Positions 30,771-40,398 of a stretch of DNA of 40,521 bases are shown piece by piece (positions within the stretch are counted from its first letter, which is position 1; each line of letters opens with the position of its first letter). The position numbers were made by a program, and so were the translations under genes. Source of the DNA: Streptomyces sp. MMG1533 (lineage in GTDB: Bacteria > Actinomycetota > Actinomycetes > Streptomycetales > Streptomycetaceae); contig NZ_LGDG01000274.1 of assembly GCF_001279775.1 (NCBI RefSeq), positions 1 to 40,521 on the forward strand, given 5' to 3'. Below the pieces are notes generated by a model that saw only the letters and a program-made list of their open reading frames with translations, ran no database searches and was not told the origin of the DNA.

Positions 30771-32390
30771 TCAGTGCGCGCCGGTGCCGGTCAGGGACCG
30801 TACCTCCAGCTCCGCGTACTTGGCGATGTCCGGCTCCTCCTTGGAGAGGATCGTGCCGAGCCAGCCCATCACGAAGCCGAACGGGATCGAGATGATGCCG
30901 GGGTTCTTCAGCGGGAACCAGGCGAAGTCGACGTCGGGGAACATCGCCTTGGGGTCGCCGGAGACGACGGGTGAGAACAGCACCAGGCCGACGGCGACGA
31001 CGAGACCGCCGTAGATCGACCACAGGGCGCCCTGGGTGGTGAACCGCTTCCAGAACAGGCTGTAGAGGATCGTCGGCAGGTTGGCGGAGGCCGCGACCGC
31101 GAAGGCGAGGGCGACGAGGCCGGCGACGTTCAGGTCGCGGGCGAGGGCGCCCAGGAGGATGGAGACCGCACCGATGCCGATGGTCGCCAGACGGGCCGCC
31201 CTGACCTCCTCCTTCTCGGTGGCCTTCCCCTTGCGGATGACGTTGGCGTAGATGTCGTGCGCGAAGGAGGACGACGAGGCCAGGGTGAGGCCGGCGACCA
31301 CGGCGAGGATCGTCGCGAAGGCCACCGCCGAGATCGTGGCGAGCAGGATCGCTCCCCAGGCGGAGTCGACGCCGCCGAGGTGGAGGGCGAGCAGCGGTGC
31401 CGCCGTGTTGCCGGACGGGTTGGACGCGATGATCTCGTCCTGCGAGATGAGCGCCGCGGCGCCGAAGCCGAGGGCGATGGTCATCAGGTAGAAGCCGCCG
31501 ATGATGCCGATGGCCCAGTTCACGGACTTCCGGGCGGCCTTGGCGTTGGGCACCGTGTAGAAGCGGATCAGGATGTGCGGAAGGCCGGCGGTGCCGAGCA
31601 CCAGGGCGATGCCGAGGGAGATGAAGTCCAGCTTGGTGGTGCCGGTGGCGCCGTACTGGAGGCCGGGCTCCAGGAAGGCGGAGCCCTTGCCGCTGTTCTC
31701 GGCGGCCGTGCCCAGCAGGTCGGAGATGTTGAAGTTGAACTTCAGCAGCACCAGGAAGGTGATCAGGATGGTGCCGCTGATGAGCAGCACGGCCTTGACC
31801 ATCTGGACCCAGGTGGTGCCCTTCATGCCGCCGATGGAGACGTACACGATCATCAGGACGCCGACGAGGGCGACGATGAGGATCTTGCCGGTGTCGGACG
31901 TGATGCCGAGCAGCAGCGAGACGAGCACGCCCGCGCCCGCCATCTGGGCCAGCAGGTAGAAGATCGAGACGACGATCGTGGAGGTACCGGCCGCCGTACG
32001 GACCGGGCGCTGGCGCATGCGGTACGCCAGGACGTCACCCATGGTGTAGCGGCCGGAGTTGCGCAGGGGTTCCGCCACCAGGAGCAGTGCCACCAGCCAG
32101 GCGACCAGGAAGCCGATGGAGTACAGGAAGCCGTCGTAGCCGAAGAGGGCGATGGCGCCGGCGATGCCGAGGAAGGACGCGGCCGACATGTAGTCGCCGG
32201 AGACCGCAAGGCCGTTCTGGAAGGCGCTGAACTGCCGTCCGCCCGCGTAGAAGTCGGCGGCGTCCTTGGTCTGGCGGCCCGCCCAGACGGTGATGACGAG
32301 GGTCGCGACGACGAACACCGCGAACAGGGAGATGATCAGTGGCCGGTGCTCGCTGGCCTCGCCGGCAGCCAGGGTGATCGCGGGGCTCAT
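30771..32390 (-). CDS. Sodium:solute symporter, acetate/ActP type
   Basis: 539-residue SSS-family transporter with about thirteen helices. It resembles ActP acetate/glycolate and related monocarboxylate symporters: FYAGGRQFSAFQNGLAVSGDYMSAASFLG near the N-terminus is the family signature, and IRFYTVPNAKAARKS is typical of the ActP group. It overlaps the upstream DUF485 gene by ATGA (32387-32390), the YjcH-ActP arrangement, which further supports acetate-type uptake. Exact substrate not proven. The ATG at 32390 is chosen for that overlap. Confidence 0.92.
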   Translation of the reverse strand: MSPAITLAAGEASEHRPLIISLFAVFVVATLVITVWAGRQTKDAADFYAGGRQFSAFQNGLAVSGDYMSAASFLGIAGAIALFGYDGFLYSIGFLVAWLVALLLVAEPLRNSGRYTMGDVLAYRMRQRPVRTAAGTSTIVVSIFYLLAQMAGAGVLVSLLLGITSDTGKILIVALVGVLMIVYVSIGGMKGTTWVQMVKAVLLISGTILITFLVLLKFNFNISDLLGTAAENSGKGSAFLEPGLQYGATGTTKLDFISLGIALVLGTAGLPHILIRFYTVPNAKAARKSVNWAIGIIGGFYLMTIALGFGAAALISQDEIIASNPSGNTAAPLLALHLGGVDSAWGAILLATISAVAFATILAVVAGLTLASSSSFAHDIYANVIRKGKATEKEEVRAARLATIGIGAVSILLGALARDLNVAGLVALAFAVAASANLPTILYSLFWKRFTTQGALWSIYGGLVVAVGLVLFSPVVSGDPKAMFPDVDFAWFPLKNPGIISIPFGFVMGWLGTILSKEEPDIAKYAELEVRSLTGTGAH

Positions 32391-32743
32391 GCGCCGCCCT
32401 CCATTCGGGACTTGATGGCCTCGGCCTTGGGGTCGAGCTTCGCGGCGGCGTGCCGCGAGTACCACCAGGCGATGAGGAACGTGGTGAGGAACTGGGCGAT
32501 GCCGAAGACGAAGGCGACGTTGATGTTCCCGAAGAGCTTGGTGCCCATGAAGTCGCCCGCGTAGTTCGACAGCAGGACGTACAGCAGGTACCAGGCGATG
32601 AAGCCGACGGTCAGCGGAAAGGCGAAGGAGCGGTAGGAGCGGCGCAGTTCACCGAACTCCGCGCTCTGAGCCACCTCGCTGAACTCCTCGGGTGAGGGGA
32701 GTTTGTGTTGCTCTTTCGAGGGGGGCGGTGCGTCGGTGGCCAC
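32387..32743 (-). CDS. DUF485 (YjcH-like) partner of the symporter
   Basis: 118-residue protein with two transmembrane helices (SFAFPLTVGFIAWYLLYVLLS and VAFVFGIAQFLTTFLIAWWY) joined by a loop. It belongs to the DUF485 family, which is nearly always encoded with an ActP-type symporter. The hydrophilic N-terminus (1-40) is Pro/Ser/Glu-rich. It starts at GTG 32743 after GAGGAGAC and is the first gene of the two-gene operon. A helper or regulatory role is inferred from pairing. Confidence 0.9.
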   Translation of the reverse strand: MATDAPPPSKEQHKLPSPEEFSEVAQSAEFGELRRSYRSFAFPLTVGFIAWYLLYVLLSNYAGDFMGTKLFGNINVAFVFGIAQFLTTFLIAWWYSRHAAAKLDPKAEAIKSRMEGGA

Positions 32744-32860
32744 GGAGTCTCCTCGCGTTGCGGATGCGGTTGTGACGGGGATCGGGGGCGAGTGTCCTCG
32801 CGTTCCCTGTCCAAGGTCACGGCGGCGCGCAAGCCCCGGTTCAACAACGCGTGCTTCTTT

Positions 32861-32897
32861 CCGAAGTCACTTCGGGTAAGTCATTGCTGGCCAGCAA
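32861..32897. promoter_or_regulatory. Two palindromes upstream of the subtilase genes
   Basis: CCGAAG-TCA-CTTCGG (32861-32875) and TTGCTGGCCAGCAA (32884-32897) are both perfect. They lie in the 253-base divergent gap between the DUF485 and subtilase genes. Further ACTTCGGG-like words follow. Likely operator sites. Confidence 0.5.
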
Positions 32898-32941
32898 CTT
32901 CGGGAGATAGCTTCGGCCCTGCACCACCCGTCATGTACCTG

Positions 32942-32965
32942 CCCGAGCACCACCTGTGCCTCGGG
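32942..32965 (+). promoter_or_regulatory. Hairpin just before the first subtilase
   Basis: CCCGAG(C)AC and GTG(C)CTCGGG arms flank a short loop about 30 bases before the ATG. A leader structure or attenuator is possible. Confidence 0.3.
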
Positions 32966-32996
32966 CTGTTTCGTTTCCGGATGATGTGGAGACCCC

Positions 32997-34526
32997 ATGC
33001 CTCATCTGCGTTCCAGACGCCGCCTCGCCCTCGCCGTGCCCGTCGTGCTGTCGCTGACGGCCTCGCTCGGATTCCTGCCCGCGGCCGCGTCGGCCGCCCC
33101 GCAGGCGGAGCCCGCAGCGCAGGCGGTGGACGCGCCCAACCTGGCGTACGTCGTCAACACCAAGCTGGACCGCCGCACGATCGAAGCGGTGAAGAAGGCG
33201 GTGCCCGCGGCCGGCGGCACCGTCGTCATCACGTACGAGAAGATCGGCGTGATCGTCGTCCACTCGTCGAACCCGGACTTCGGCAAGGAGATACGCACGG
33301 TGCGCGGGGTGCAGTCGGCGGGTGTCACGCGCACCACGCCGCTGACCGCCGCGGGCTCCACGGACGAGGGCTCGGCGCAGTTCCTGTCGCAGGAGCAGGC
33401 CGCGAAGGTCGAGAGCGCGTCCGCGGCGACGCCCGACAGCGAGCCCCTCGAGGCCGATCAGTGGGACCTGAGGGCGATCGGCGCCGACAAGGCCGCCAAG
33501 ATCAACCCGGGCAGCAGCAAGGTGACCGTCGCCGTGATCGACACCGGCGTCGACGACACCCACCCGGACCTCGCCCCGAACTTCTCCGCGTCCCAGTCGG
33601 CCAACTGCGTCGGCGGTGTCGCGGACACCAGTGAGGGCGCCTGGCGCCCGTACACGGCGGACGACTACCACGGCACGCACGTGGCCGGTGAGATCGCCGC
33701 GGCCCGCAACGGCATCGGTGTCGCCGGTGTCGCCCCGGGCGTCAAGGTCTCCGGCATCAAGGTGAGCGACCCCGACAACGGCCTCTTCTACCCGGAGAGC
33801 GTCGTGTGCGCCTTCGTGTTCGCCGCCGACCACGGCGTCGAGATCACGAACAACAGCTACTACGTTGATCCGTGGCTGTACAACTGCATGGACGACCCGG
33901 ACCAGCGGGCCATCGTCGACGCGGTCAACAGGGCGCAGCTGTACGCGCAGAAGAAGGGTCTGCTCAACCTCGCCTCGGCGGGCAACTCCAACCACGACCT
34001 GGACTCCGACGCGATCGTCGACGCCACCAGCCCCGACGACTCCACGCCGGTCGAGCGGACCGTCGACCCGCACGAGTGCTTCGACGTGCCGACGCAGCTG
34101 CCGGGTGTCGTCACGGTCAGCGCGACGGGCGTCCAGAACCTCAAGTCGTACTACTCGACGTACGGCAAGGGCGTCATCGACGTCGCCGCGCCGGGCGGAG
34201 ACCGGCTCTACCAGATCCCGGACACGCCGTCGAAGAACGGCCGCATCCTGTCCACCATGCCGAACGGCCAGTACGCCTTCCTCCAGGGCACGTCGATGGC
34301 TTCCCCGCATGCCGCGGGCGTCGCCGCGCTGCTGAAGTCGACGCATCCGAAGGCGACTTCGGCCCAGCTCCAGGTGCTGCTCAAGGCACAGGCGGACGCC
34401 ACGGCCTGCCCGGAGTCGTACGACCAGGACGGCAACGGCACGCAGGACGCGGTGTGCAAGGGCGGCAAGTACAACAACGGCTTCTACGGGCACGGCATCG
34501 TCAACGCCCTGCGCGCGGTGAAGTGA
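32997..34526 (+). CDS. Secreted S8 subtilase, copy 1
   Basis: 509-residue exported serine protease. The signal peptide (1-33) ends in ASA. A propeptide of about 110 residues (inhibitor_I9-like, YVVNTKLDRRTIEAV to VTRTTPL) folds and inhibits the enzyme. The catalytic domain has Asp182 (VIDTGVDDTHPD), His225 (HGTH) and Ser433 (GTSMASPH), so it should be active. Near the C-terminus DQDGNGTQD (476-484) fits an EF-hand-like calcium loop. Cysteines in the mature part suggest disulfides. A palindrome-rich region precedes it, and a close paralogue follows after 82 bases. Substrate unknown; possibly extracellular nutrition or protein processing during development. Confidence 0.93.
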   Translation: MPHLRSRRRLALAVPVVLSLTASLGFLPAAASAAPQAEPAAQAVDAPNLAYVVNTKLDRRTIEAVKKAVPAAGGTVVITYEKIGVIVVHSSNPDFGKEIRTVRGVQSAGVTRTTPLTAAGSTDEGSAQFLSQEQAAKVESASAATPDSEPLEADQWDLRAIGADKAAKINPGSSKVTVAVIDTGVDDTHPDLAPNFSASQSANCVGGVADTSEGAWRPYTADDYHGTHVAGEIAAARNGIGVAGVAPGVKVSGIKVSDPDNGLFYPESVVCAFVFAADHGVEITNNSYYVDPWLYNCMDDPDQRAIVDAVNRAQLYAQKKGLLNLASAGNSNHDLDSDAIVDATSPDDSTPVERTVDPHECFDVPTQLPGVVTVSATGVQNLKSYYSTYGKGVIDVAAPGGDRLYQIPDTPSKNGRILSTMPNGQYAFLQGTSMASPHAAGVAALLKSTHPKATSAQLQVLLKAQADATACPESYDQDGNGTQDAVCKGGKYNNGFYGHGIVNALRAVK

Positions 34527-34608
34527 CCCGTATCCCCGGGCACCTCGCCCCCGCGGACTTCCCGCACGGTCCCTCTCATACCGCGAACGAACTGGAGACA
34601 CTCACACC

Positions 34609-36177
34609 ATGACAGCGCCTCACCCGCGCTACCGCCGCGCGGTGGCCCTCCCCCTCGGCATGGCCCTGACGACGGCCCTGGCGTTCCTGCCGGGCGCCAC
34701 CGCGTCCGCGGCCGACGTGCCCGGCACCGTGGCCGGCGTCACCGGGGCCGTGAACGACGTCCTCGCCTCCGCGGCCACGGACGACGCCACCGCACTGAGC
34801 TACGTCGTGAACGTCCGTCCCGGGCACGGCCCTTCGGCGCACATCAAGAAGGCCATCGCCGAGGCCGGCGGCACGATCGTGACGTCGTACGACCAGATCG
34901 GCGTGATCGTCGTCCACTCGTCGAACGCCGACTTCGCCAAGACCATCCGCAAGGTGAAGGGCGTCGAGTCGGCCGGCAACACGCGCAACGCGCCGCTGCC
35001 CGCCCAGTCGACGACCGATCTGGGCACGCCGAAGGCGCTCAGCGCCACGGAGGTGGCCGCCGCCGAGGCCAGGGCCGCCGCCGGGCAGGACCCGTTGGAG
35101 CCGCTGCAGTGGGACCTGCCGGCCATCAAGGCGGACAAGGCGCACGAGAAGTCCCTCGGCAGCAGCAAGGTGACCGTCGCCGTGATCGACACCGGCGTCG
35201 ACGACACGCACCCCGACATCGCGCCGAACTTCGACCGTGCCGCGTCGGTCAACTGTGTGACGGGCAAGCCGGACACGGCCGACGGGGCGTGGCGGCCGAG
35301 CGCGTCGGAGAGCCCGCACGGCACGCACGTGGCCGGTGAGATCGCGGCCGCCAAGAACGGCGTCGGCATGACGGGCGTCGCGCCCGGTGTGAAGGTCGCC
35401 GGCATCAAGGTGTCGACCACGGCCGGGTACTTCTACACCGAGGCCGTGGTGTGCGGCTTCATGTGGGCGGCCACCCACGGCGTCGACGTCACGAACAACA
35501 GCTATTACACCGACCCGTGGTACTTCAACTGCACGGACGACCCGGACCAGAAGGCGCTCGTCGACGCCGTCACCCGGGCCTCGCGGTATGCCGAGAAGAA
35601 GGGCACGGTCAACGTCGCGGCGGCCGGCAACGAGAACTACGACCTCGCGGCCGACGAGATCACCGACCCGGTCTCCCCGAACGACGCCACGCCTTCCGAC
35701 CGGGTGATCGACCCGTCGGAGTGCTTCGACATACCGACCCAGCTGCCGGGTGTCGTGACGGTCGCGGCGACCGGCGCGAAGGGCATCAAGTCGTCCTTCT
35801 CCAACCACGGTCTGGGTGTCATCGACATCGCCGCACCGGGCGGCGACTCGACGGCCTACCAGACGCCGGCGCCGCCCGCGACGAGCGGTCTGATCCTGGG
35901 CACGCTGCCCGGCGGCAAGTGGGGCTACATGGCCGGTACGTCGATGGCGAGCCCGCACGTCGCGGCCGTCGCCGCCCTGATCAAGTCGACGCACCCGCAC
36001 GCCTCTCCGGCCCTGGTGAAGGCGCTGCTGTACGCCGAGGCCGACGCCACGCCGTGCACGGACCCGTACGACATCAACAACGACGGCAAGATCGACGCCG
36101 TCTGCGAGGGTTCGAAGAACCGCAACGGCTTCTACGGCTGGGGTACCGCGGACGCGCTGGACGCGGTCACCAAGTAG
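34609..36177 (+). CDS. Secreted S8 subtilase, copy 2 (paralogue)
   Basis: 522-residue paralogue of the previous gene with the same layout: signal peptide ending ASA (about 34), propeptide, and triad Asp194, His237 and Ser445. The C-terminal loop is DINNDGKID (488-496). Long identical blocks (SKVTVAVIDTGVDDTHPD) show a tandem duplication. It has the sequence TNNSYYTDPW for the oxyanion-side Asn, like copy 1. ATG 34609 has GGAGAC upstream. The 82-base gap carries no terminator that I see, so both may be transcribed together. A strong terminator follows copy 2. Confidence 0.93.
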   Translation: MTAPHPRYRRAVALPLGMALTTALAFLPGATASAADVPGTVAGVTGAVNDVLASAATDDATALSYVVNVRPGHGPSAHIKKAIAEAGGTIVTSYDQIGVIVVHSSNADFAKTIRKVKGVESAGNTRNAPLPAQSTTDLGTPKALSATEVAAAEARAAAGQDPLEPLQWDLPAIKADKAHEKSLGSSKVTVAVIDTGVDDTHPDIAPNFDRAASVNCVTGKPDTADGAWRPSASESPHGTHVAGEIAAAKNGVGMTGVAPGVKVAGIKVSTTAGYFYTEAVVCGFMWAATHGVDVTNNSYYTDPWYFNCTDDPDQKALVDAVTRASRYAEKKGTVNVAAAGNENYDLAADEITDPVSPNDATPSDRVIDPSECFDIPTQLPGVVTVAATGAKGIKSSFSNHGLGVIDIAAPGGDSTAYQTPAPPATSGLILGTLPGGKWGYMAGTSMASPHVAAVAALIKSTHPHASPALVKALLYAEADATPCTDPYDINNDGKIDAVCEGSKNRNGFYGWGTADALDAVTK

Positions 36178-36192
36178 CGCTCCTGCATTGAC

Positions 36193-36235
36193 GGTTCGGG
36201 CCGGGCGGATTGATCCGTCCGGCCCGAACCCTTCT
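36193..36235 (+). terminator. Terminator after the subtilase pair
   Basis: GGTTCGGGCCGG (with CGGA) pairs with (TCCG)TCCGGCCCGAACC around loop TTGA, followed by CTTCT. Confidence 0.8.
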
Positions 36236-36239
36236 CATC

Positions 36240-36268
36240 TTGATCGGATCAATACTGCATAGTGCAGT
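36240..36268 (+). promoter_or_regulatory. Promoter/operator of the CoA-transferase gene (two palindromes)
   Basis: TTGATC-G-GATCAA (36240-36252) and ACTGCA-TAG-TGCAGT (36254-36268) are perfect palindromes ending one base before the ATG. CATAGT (36258-36263) could be a -10 that starts transcription at the ATG, which would make a leaderless mRNA. Confidence 0.5.
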
Positions 36269-36269
36269 C

Positions 36270-37592
36270 ATGACTGACATCACGTATGTGGCACGGCAGA
36301 ACGCCCTTGAAGGGCGGCTTCCCGTACGGGAGTTGGCGCGGGCCTGCGTCGGCGCGTGTGCGCTGGCCGCCGCCGAGCTGGGGGCACGGCGTGCCGGGCT
36401 CGCGGAAGTGCCCGTGGTTCGGGTGGACGACGGGGCCGTGGCGACGGCGTTCGTGAGCGAGCGGCATCTGTTGGTCGGCGGTCGGGCTCCGGTCACCTTC
36501 GCGCCGCTGTCGCGGTTCTGGCGGACGGCGGACGGGTGGGTGCGCACGCATGCGAACTATCCGCATCACCGGGCGCGGCTGCTGGCGGCGTTGGGGGTGC
36601 CGGAGGACGAGAGGGCCGTGACGGCCGCCGAGGCGGCGCTCGCCGAGCTGTCCGCCCTGGAGGCCGAGGAGGCCGTGTACGCGGCCGGCGGCCTCGCCGT
36701 CGCGCTGCGCACGCCCGAGGAGTGGGCCGCGCACGAGCAGGGGGCCGCGGTGGCCGGGCGGCCGCTGGTGGAGCGGGAGCGGCTGGATTCCGCACGCGCG
36801 CGTGCCCTGCCCCCGATCGACGCCGCACCCTTGTTGCCCGCCGCCGGGCTGCGCGTCCTGGACCTGACCCGGGTCATCGCGGGCCCGGTCGCCACCCGCA
36901 CGCTCGCCCTGCTGGGGGCGGACGTGCTGCGCGTGGACGCGCCGCGGTTGCCCGAACTCCCCGACCAGCACGCCGACACGGGCTTCGGGAAGCGGTCGAC
37001 GGCGCTGGACCTGGTGACCGACCGGCGTGCCTTCGAGGAGTTGCTCGCGCAGGCGGACGTGGTCGTCACGGGGTACCGGCCGGGTGCGCTGGACCGGTTC
37101 GGGCTGTCGGCGCAGGCACTGGCCGAGCGGCGGCCCGGGGTGGTCGTGGCGCAGTTGTCGGCATGGGGCGCGTACGGGCCGTGGGGCGGGCGCCGGGGGT
37201 TCGACAGCCTGGTCCAGGTGGCCACGGGCATCGCCGCGATCGAGGGTTCCGTGGCGGAACCGGGCGCGCTGCCGGCGCAGGCCCTGGACCACGGGACGGG
37301 CTATCTGCTGGCGGCGGCCGTGCTGCGGGCGCTGGCCGAGCAGTCCTGCGAGGGCGGCAGCCGGGTTGTCCGGCTGGCGCTGGCGCGGACGGCGCGGTGG
37401 TTGGTCAACGGCATCGAGTCGGAGGACGCCGGGCACACCCCGTACGACGGTCCCGGCCCCTGGCTGGCGGAGACGGACAGTCGGCTCGGGCGGTTGCGGT
37501 ACGCCCTGTCGCCGGTCTCCTTCGAGGGCGGCCCGGCGGACTGGGCGCGACCGCCGGGGCCGTGGGGGTCGGACGCCCCGCGCTGGAACTGA
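36270..37592 (+). CDS. CaiB/BaiF family III CoA-transferase
   Basis: 440-residue protein. The N-terminal 180 residues are poorly conserved. The core (from about 200) has VLDLTRVIAGPVATRTLALLGADVLRVD, the CoA-binding start of the family, then GFGKRSTALDL and GFDSLVQVATG, whose Asp fits the catalytic Asp position. Such enzymes move CoA between acids such as carnitine, bile acids or formyl/oxalyl groups. Specific substrates cannot be called. It is about the usual length for the family. No ribosome site precedes ATG 36270, consistent with a leaderless start. The next gene follows at once. Confidence 0.85.
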   Translation: MTDITYVARQNALEGRLPVRELARACVGACALAAAELGARRAGLAEVPVVRVDDGAVATAFVSERHLLVGGRAPVTFAPLSRFWRTADGWVRTHANYPHHRARLLAALGVPEDERAVTAAEAALAELSALEAEEAVYAAGGLAVALRTPEEWAAHEQGAAVAGRPLVERERLDSARARALPPIDAAPLLPAAGLRVLDLTRVIAGPVATRTLALLGADVLRVDAPRLPELPDQHADTGFGKRSTALDLVTDRRAFEELLAQADVVVTGYRPGALDRFGLSAQALAERRPGVVVAQLSAWGAYGPWGGRRGFDSLVQVATGIAAIEGSVAEPGALPAQALDHGTGYLLAAAVLRALAEQSCEGGSRVVRLALARTARWLVNGIESEDAGHTPYDGPGPWLAETDSRLGRLRYALSPVSFEGGPADWARPPGPWGSDAPRWN

Positions 37593-37668
37593 GTCACGGT
37601 CGGGCCGCAAACGTACCGATGGGCGGCATGCCGTACGCCCAGTTGTTTTCCTGGACTTGCCCGGTTCT

Positions 37669-38700
37669 GTGACGGCTGGTGAAGACCTTGAGGTGACCTT
37701 GATAAGACCCACGCCCGGGGTGTCCGACGCAGGCGAGCCCGTACGGCGTCCCGGCACCGGCCGGGCCGTCGCCGTCCTGGTCCTGGTGGTGCTGGCCGCG
37801 CTGATCCCGCTGCTCGGACCGTCCGCGGCGCTGCACGACACCGGGGAGGCCGTCGCGCCCGGCGCCGGCGGTGTCGGGCTCCTGCGTACCGTGCTGCTCG
37901 CGGCGCTGTGCGTGCCGGTGGGCGAGTTGTTCGTACGCCGGCTGGTCCGTTCCGTGCCCGGCGCACCCGAGTCCGCGCCCCGCAGCTGGGCGCCCTGTGC
38001 GGCCGCGGCCGGTTTCGTCGCCGCACTGGGGCTCGCGTCGTTCGTGGCGACCGGGAACCTGGTGCCGGGCAGCGTCGCCGAGATCGACGTCGGCGGCCTC
38101 TACGCGTCCCGCGACGGCAAGCTCGCGCTGGTGGAGGTCAACGCCTTCCTCGCGGCCGGGCTGTGCGCCCTCTCGGCGCGGCCCGCGACGCAGGTGTGGC
38201 CGATGGCCGCGGTGGTGGTGGCGGAGGCCCTGCGCGCGCATCCCACGACCGAGCAGGGCCAGCTGGTCGGCTCCGGGCTGACGCTGGTGCATCTGACGTG
38301 CGCGGCACTGTGGACGGGCGGTCTGCTGTACGCCCTGCGGACGCTGCGGTGCTGGGGTCCCTCGGAAGCGGGCGCGGCGATGCTGGGGCTCTACGCGCGC
38401 GTGGCGGCCTTGCTGCTCGCCGCCATCACCGCTACCGGGGTGTGGAGTTCGCTGCGCCGGATGCCGTCGGACACGGTCCTGGAGCAGCTGACGACGACGG
38501 CGTACGGGCGCGTCCTGCTGGCCAAGGTGCTCCTCGTGGCCGCCGTCGCCGCGCTCGCCCTGTGGGCGCGGATCCGGCTCGGCCGCGCCACCGACCCGCT
38601 GACCGCCTGCTCGCCCGCGCGCGCGGAGGTCGTCGCGCTGGGCGTGGTGGTCGCGGTGTCGGGGCTGTTGACGGCGTTGCCGGTACCGATCCGCTGGTGA
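37669..38700 (+). CDS. CopD-like copper-resistance membrane protein
   Basis: 343-residue membrane protein with about eight helices, related to the CopD family. Clear helices start at RAVAVLVLVVLAALIPLLG and end at VALGVVVAVSGLLTALPVP. In its C-terminal half, GSGLTLVHLTCAALWTGGLLYAL has the His-Trp pattern of CopD, where conserved His residues may coordinate copper or heme. A CopC-type periplasmic partner is not nearby. The start is uncertain; GTG 37669 is used, with GTG 37693 and another at about 37720 possible. Function in copper handling is inferred only from the family. Confidence 0.75.
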   Translation: MTAGEDLEVTLIRPTPGVSDAGEPVRRPGTGRAVAVLVLVVLAALIPLLGPSAALHDTGEAVAPGAGGVGLLRTVLLAALCVPVGELFVRRLVRSVPGAPESAPRSWAPCAAAAGFVAALGLASFVATGNLVPGSVAEIDVGGLYASRDGKLALVEVNAFLAAGLCALSARPATQVWPMAAVVVAEALRAHPTTEQGQLVGSGLTLVHLTCAALWTGGLLYALRTLRCWGPSEAGAAMLGLYARVAALLLAAITATGVWSSLRRMPSDTVLEQLTTTAYGRVLLAKVLLVAAVAALALWARIRLGRATDPLTACSPARAEVVALGVVVAVSGLLTALPVPIRW

Positions 38701-38787
38701 GGCCCTTCAAGGCCTCGGTCGGCCGCAGTTGGTGAACGTCCGGTCGAACATGACACCGCGGCCGGGACCGGTGCCTCCCGGGTGCAC

Positions 38788-39458
38788 TCAGGGGGTGGTC
38801 GGGCGCAACTCACCGTACGTCGCCGCCGGCGCCGGGCGCGCTGCGAGGGCACCGAGTGTGCCGGTGACCAGCAGGAACTGCGCGGCAATATAGGTGAGCA
38901 TGATCCACAGGTCGGGCCGCGGCGGCTGGGGCCAGTCTGCGACGCCGGTCGCGATCAGGGTGTCGGACAGCAGAAAGAGCGCACCGCCGAGGCCGGCGAC
39001 GAGGCCGAACCGGGTGGCCGCCGCGTACGCCATGGCCGTGAGCAGGAGGCTGTAGCCGGCGACGGGGACGCGAAGACCGGCAGGCAGGTCCGGCCGGAGC
39101 AGGGCGACGGTGGCGACGAGGGCGGTGGCGTAGACGGGGACGAGCAGGCCCCCGCGCGCGCGTGCGCTGCCGTACGCCTTGAAGAGGAGGAGATAGCAGA
39201 TGTGGCCGGCGGCGAAGGAGGCCATGCCGGCGAGGAAGGCCGGCTCGGCGTCGAACAGGAGCAGGGTGTCGCCGCCCCAGCCGAAGAGGAGTGCGGCGGG
39301 GAGGAGCCGGGGGGCGCCGGACAGGGCCGCGTGGGCAGCCAGCAGCGGCATCAGCAGGGGCTTGGCGACGGTGTGCCCCGGGTCGTGGCCGACCGCGAGG
39401 GAGACGAGGTCGAGGAGGGCGGCCAGGACGAAGGCGCAGAGGACGACACGGCGGACGC

Positions 39459-39462
<4 letters not shown>
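38788..39462 (-). CDS. YhhN/TMEM86-family membrane protein (lysoplasmalogenase-like)
   Basis: 224-residue, seven- to eight-helix membrane protein of the YhhN family. Conserved acidic residues lie in PAALLFGWGGDTLLLF (the GDxxL motif) and ALFLLSDTLIA; in TMEM86 these Asp positions line the active site of lysoplasmalogenase, which cuts the vinyl-ether bond of lysoplasmalogens. It starts at GTG 39462 and overlaps the upstream gene by GTGA, so it is translated with the alkylglycerol-monooxygenase-like enzyme. The pairing supports a role in ether-lipid metabolism, but activity is unproven. Confidence 0.85.
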
Positions 39463-40331
<869 letters not shown>

Positions 40332-40387
40332 GTGGGAACCGTAGAACCGCTGGTCGGCCGCGGCTAGACGTTGTTACCCACAAGTAT

Positions 40388-40398
40388 TACCGACGGTA
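40388..40398. promoter_or_regulatory. Palindrome upstream of the AGMO-like gene
   Basis: TACCG-A-CGGTA (40388-40398) is a perfect 11-bp palindrome, 57 bases upstream of the AGMO-like ATG, next to AT-rich GTTACCCACAAGTATTAC (40373-40390). The bases from 40332 to the right edge contain no gene. Confidence 0.35.
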
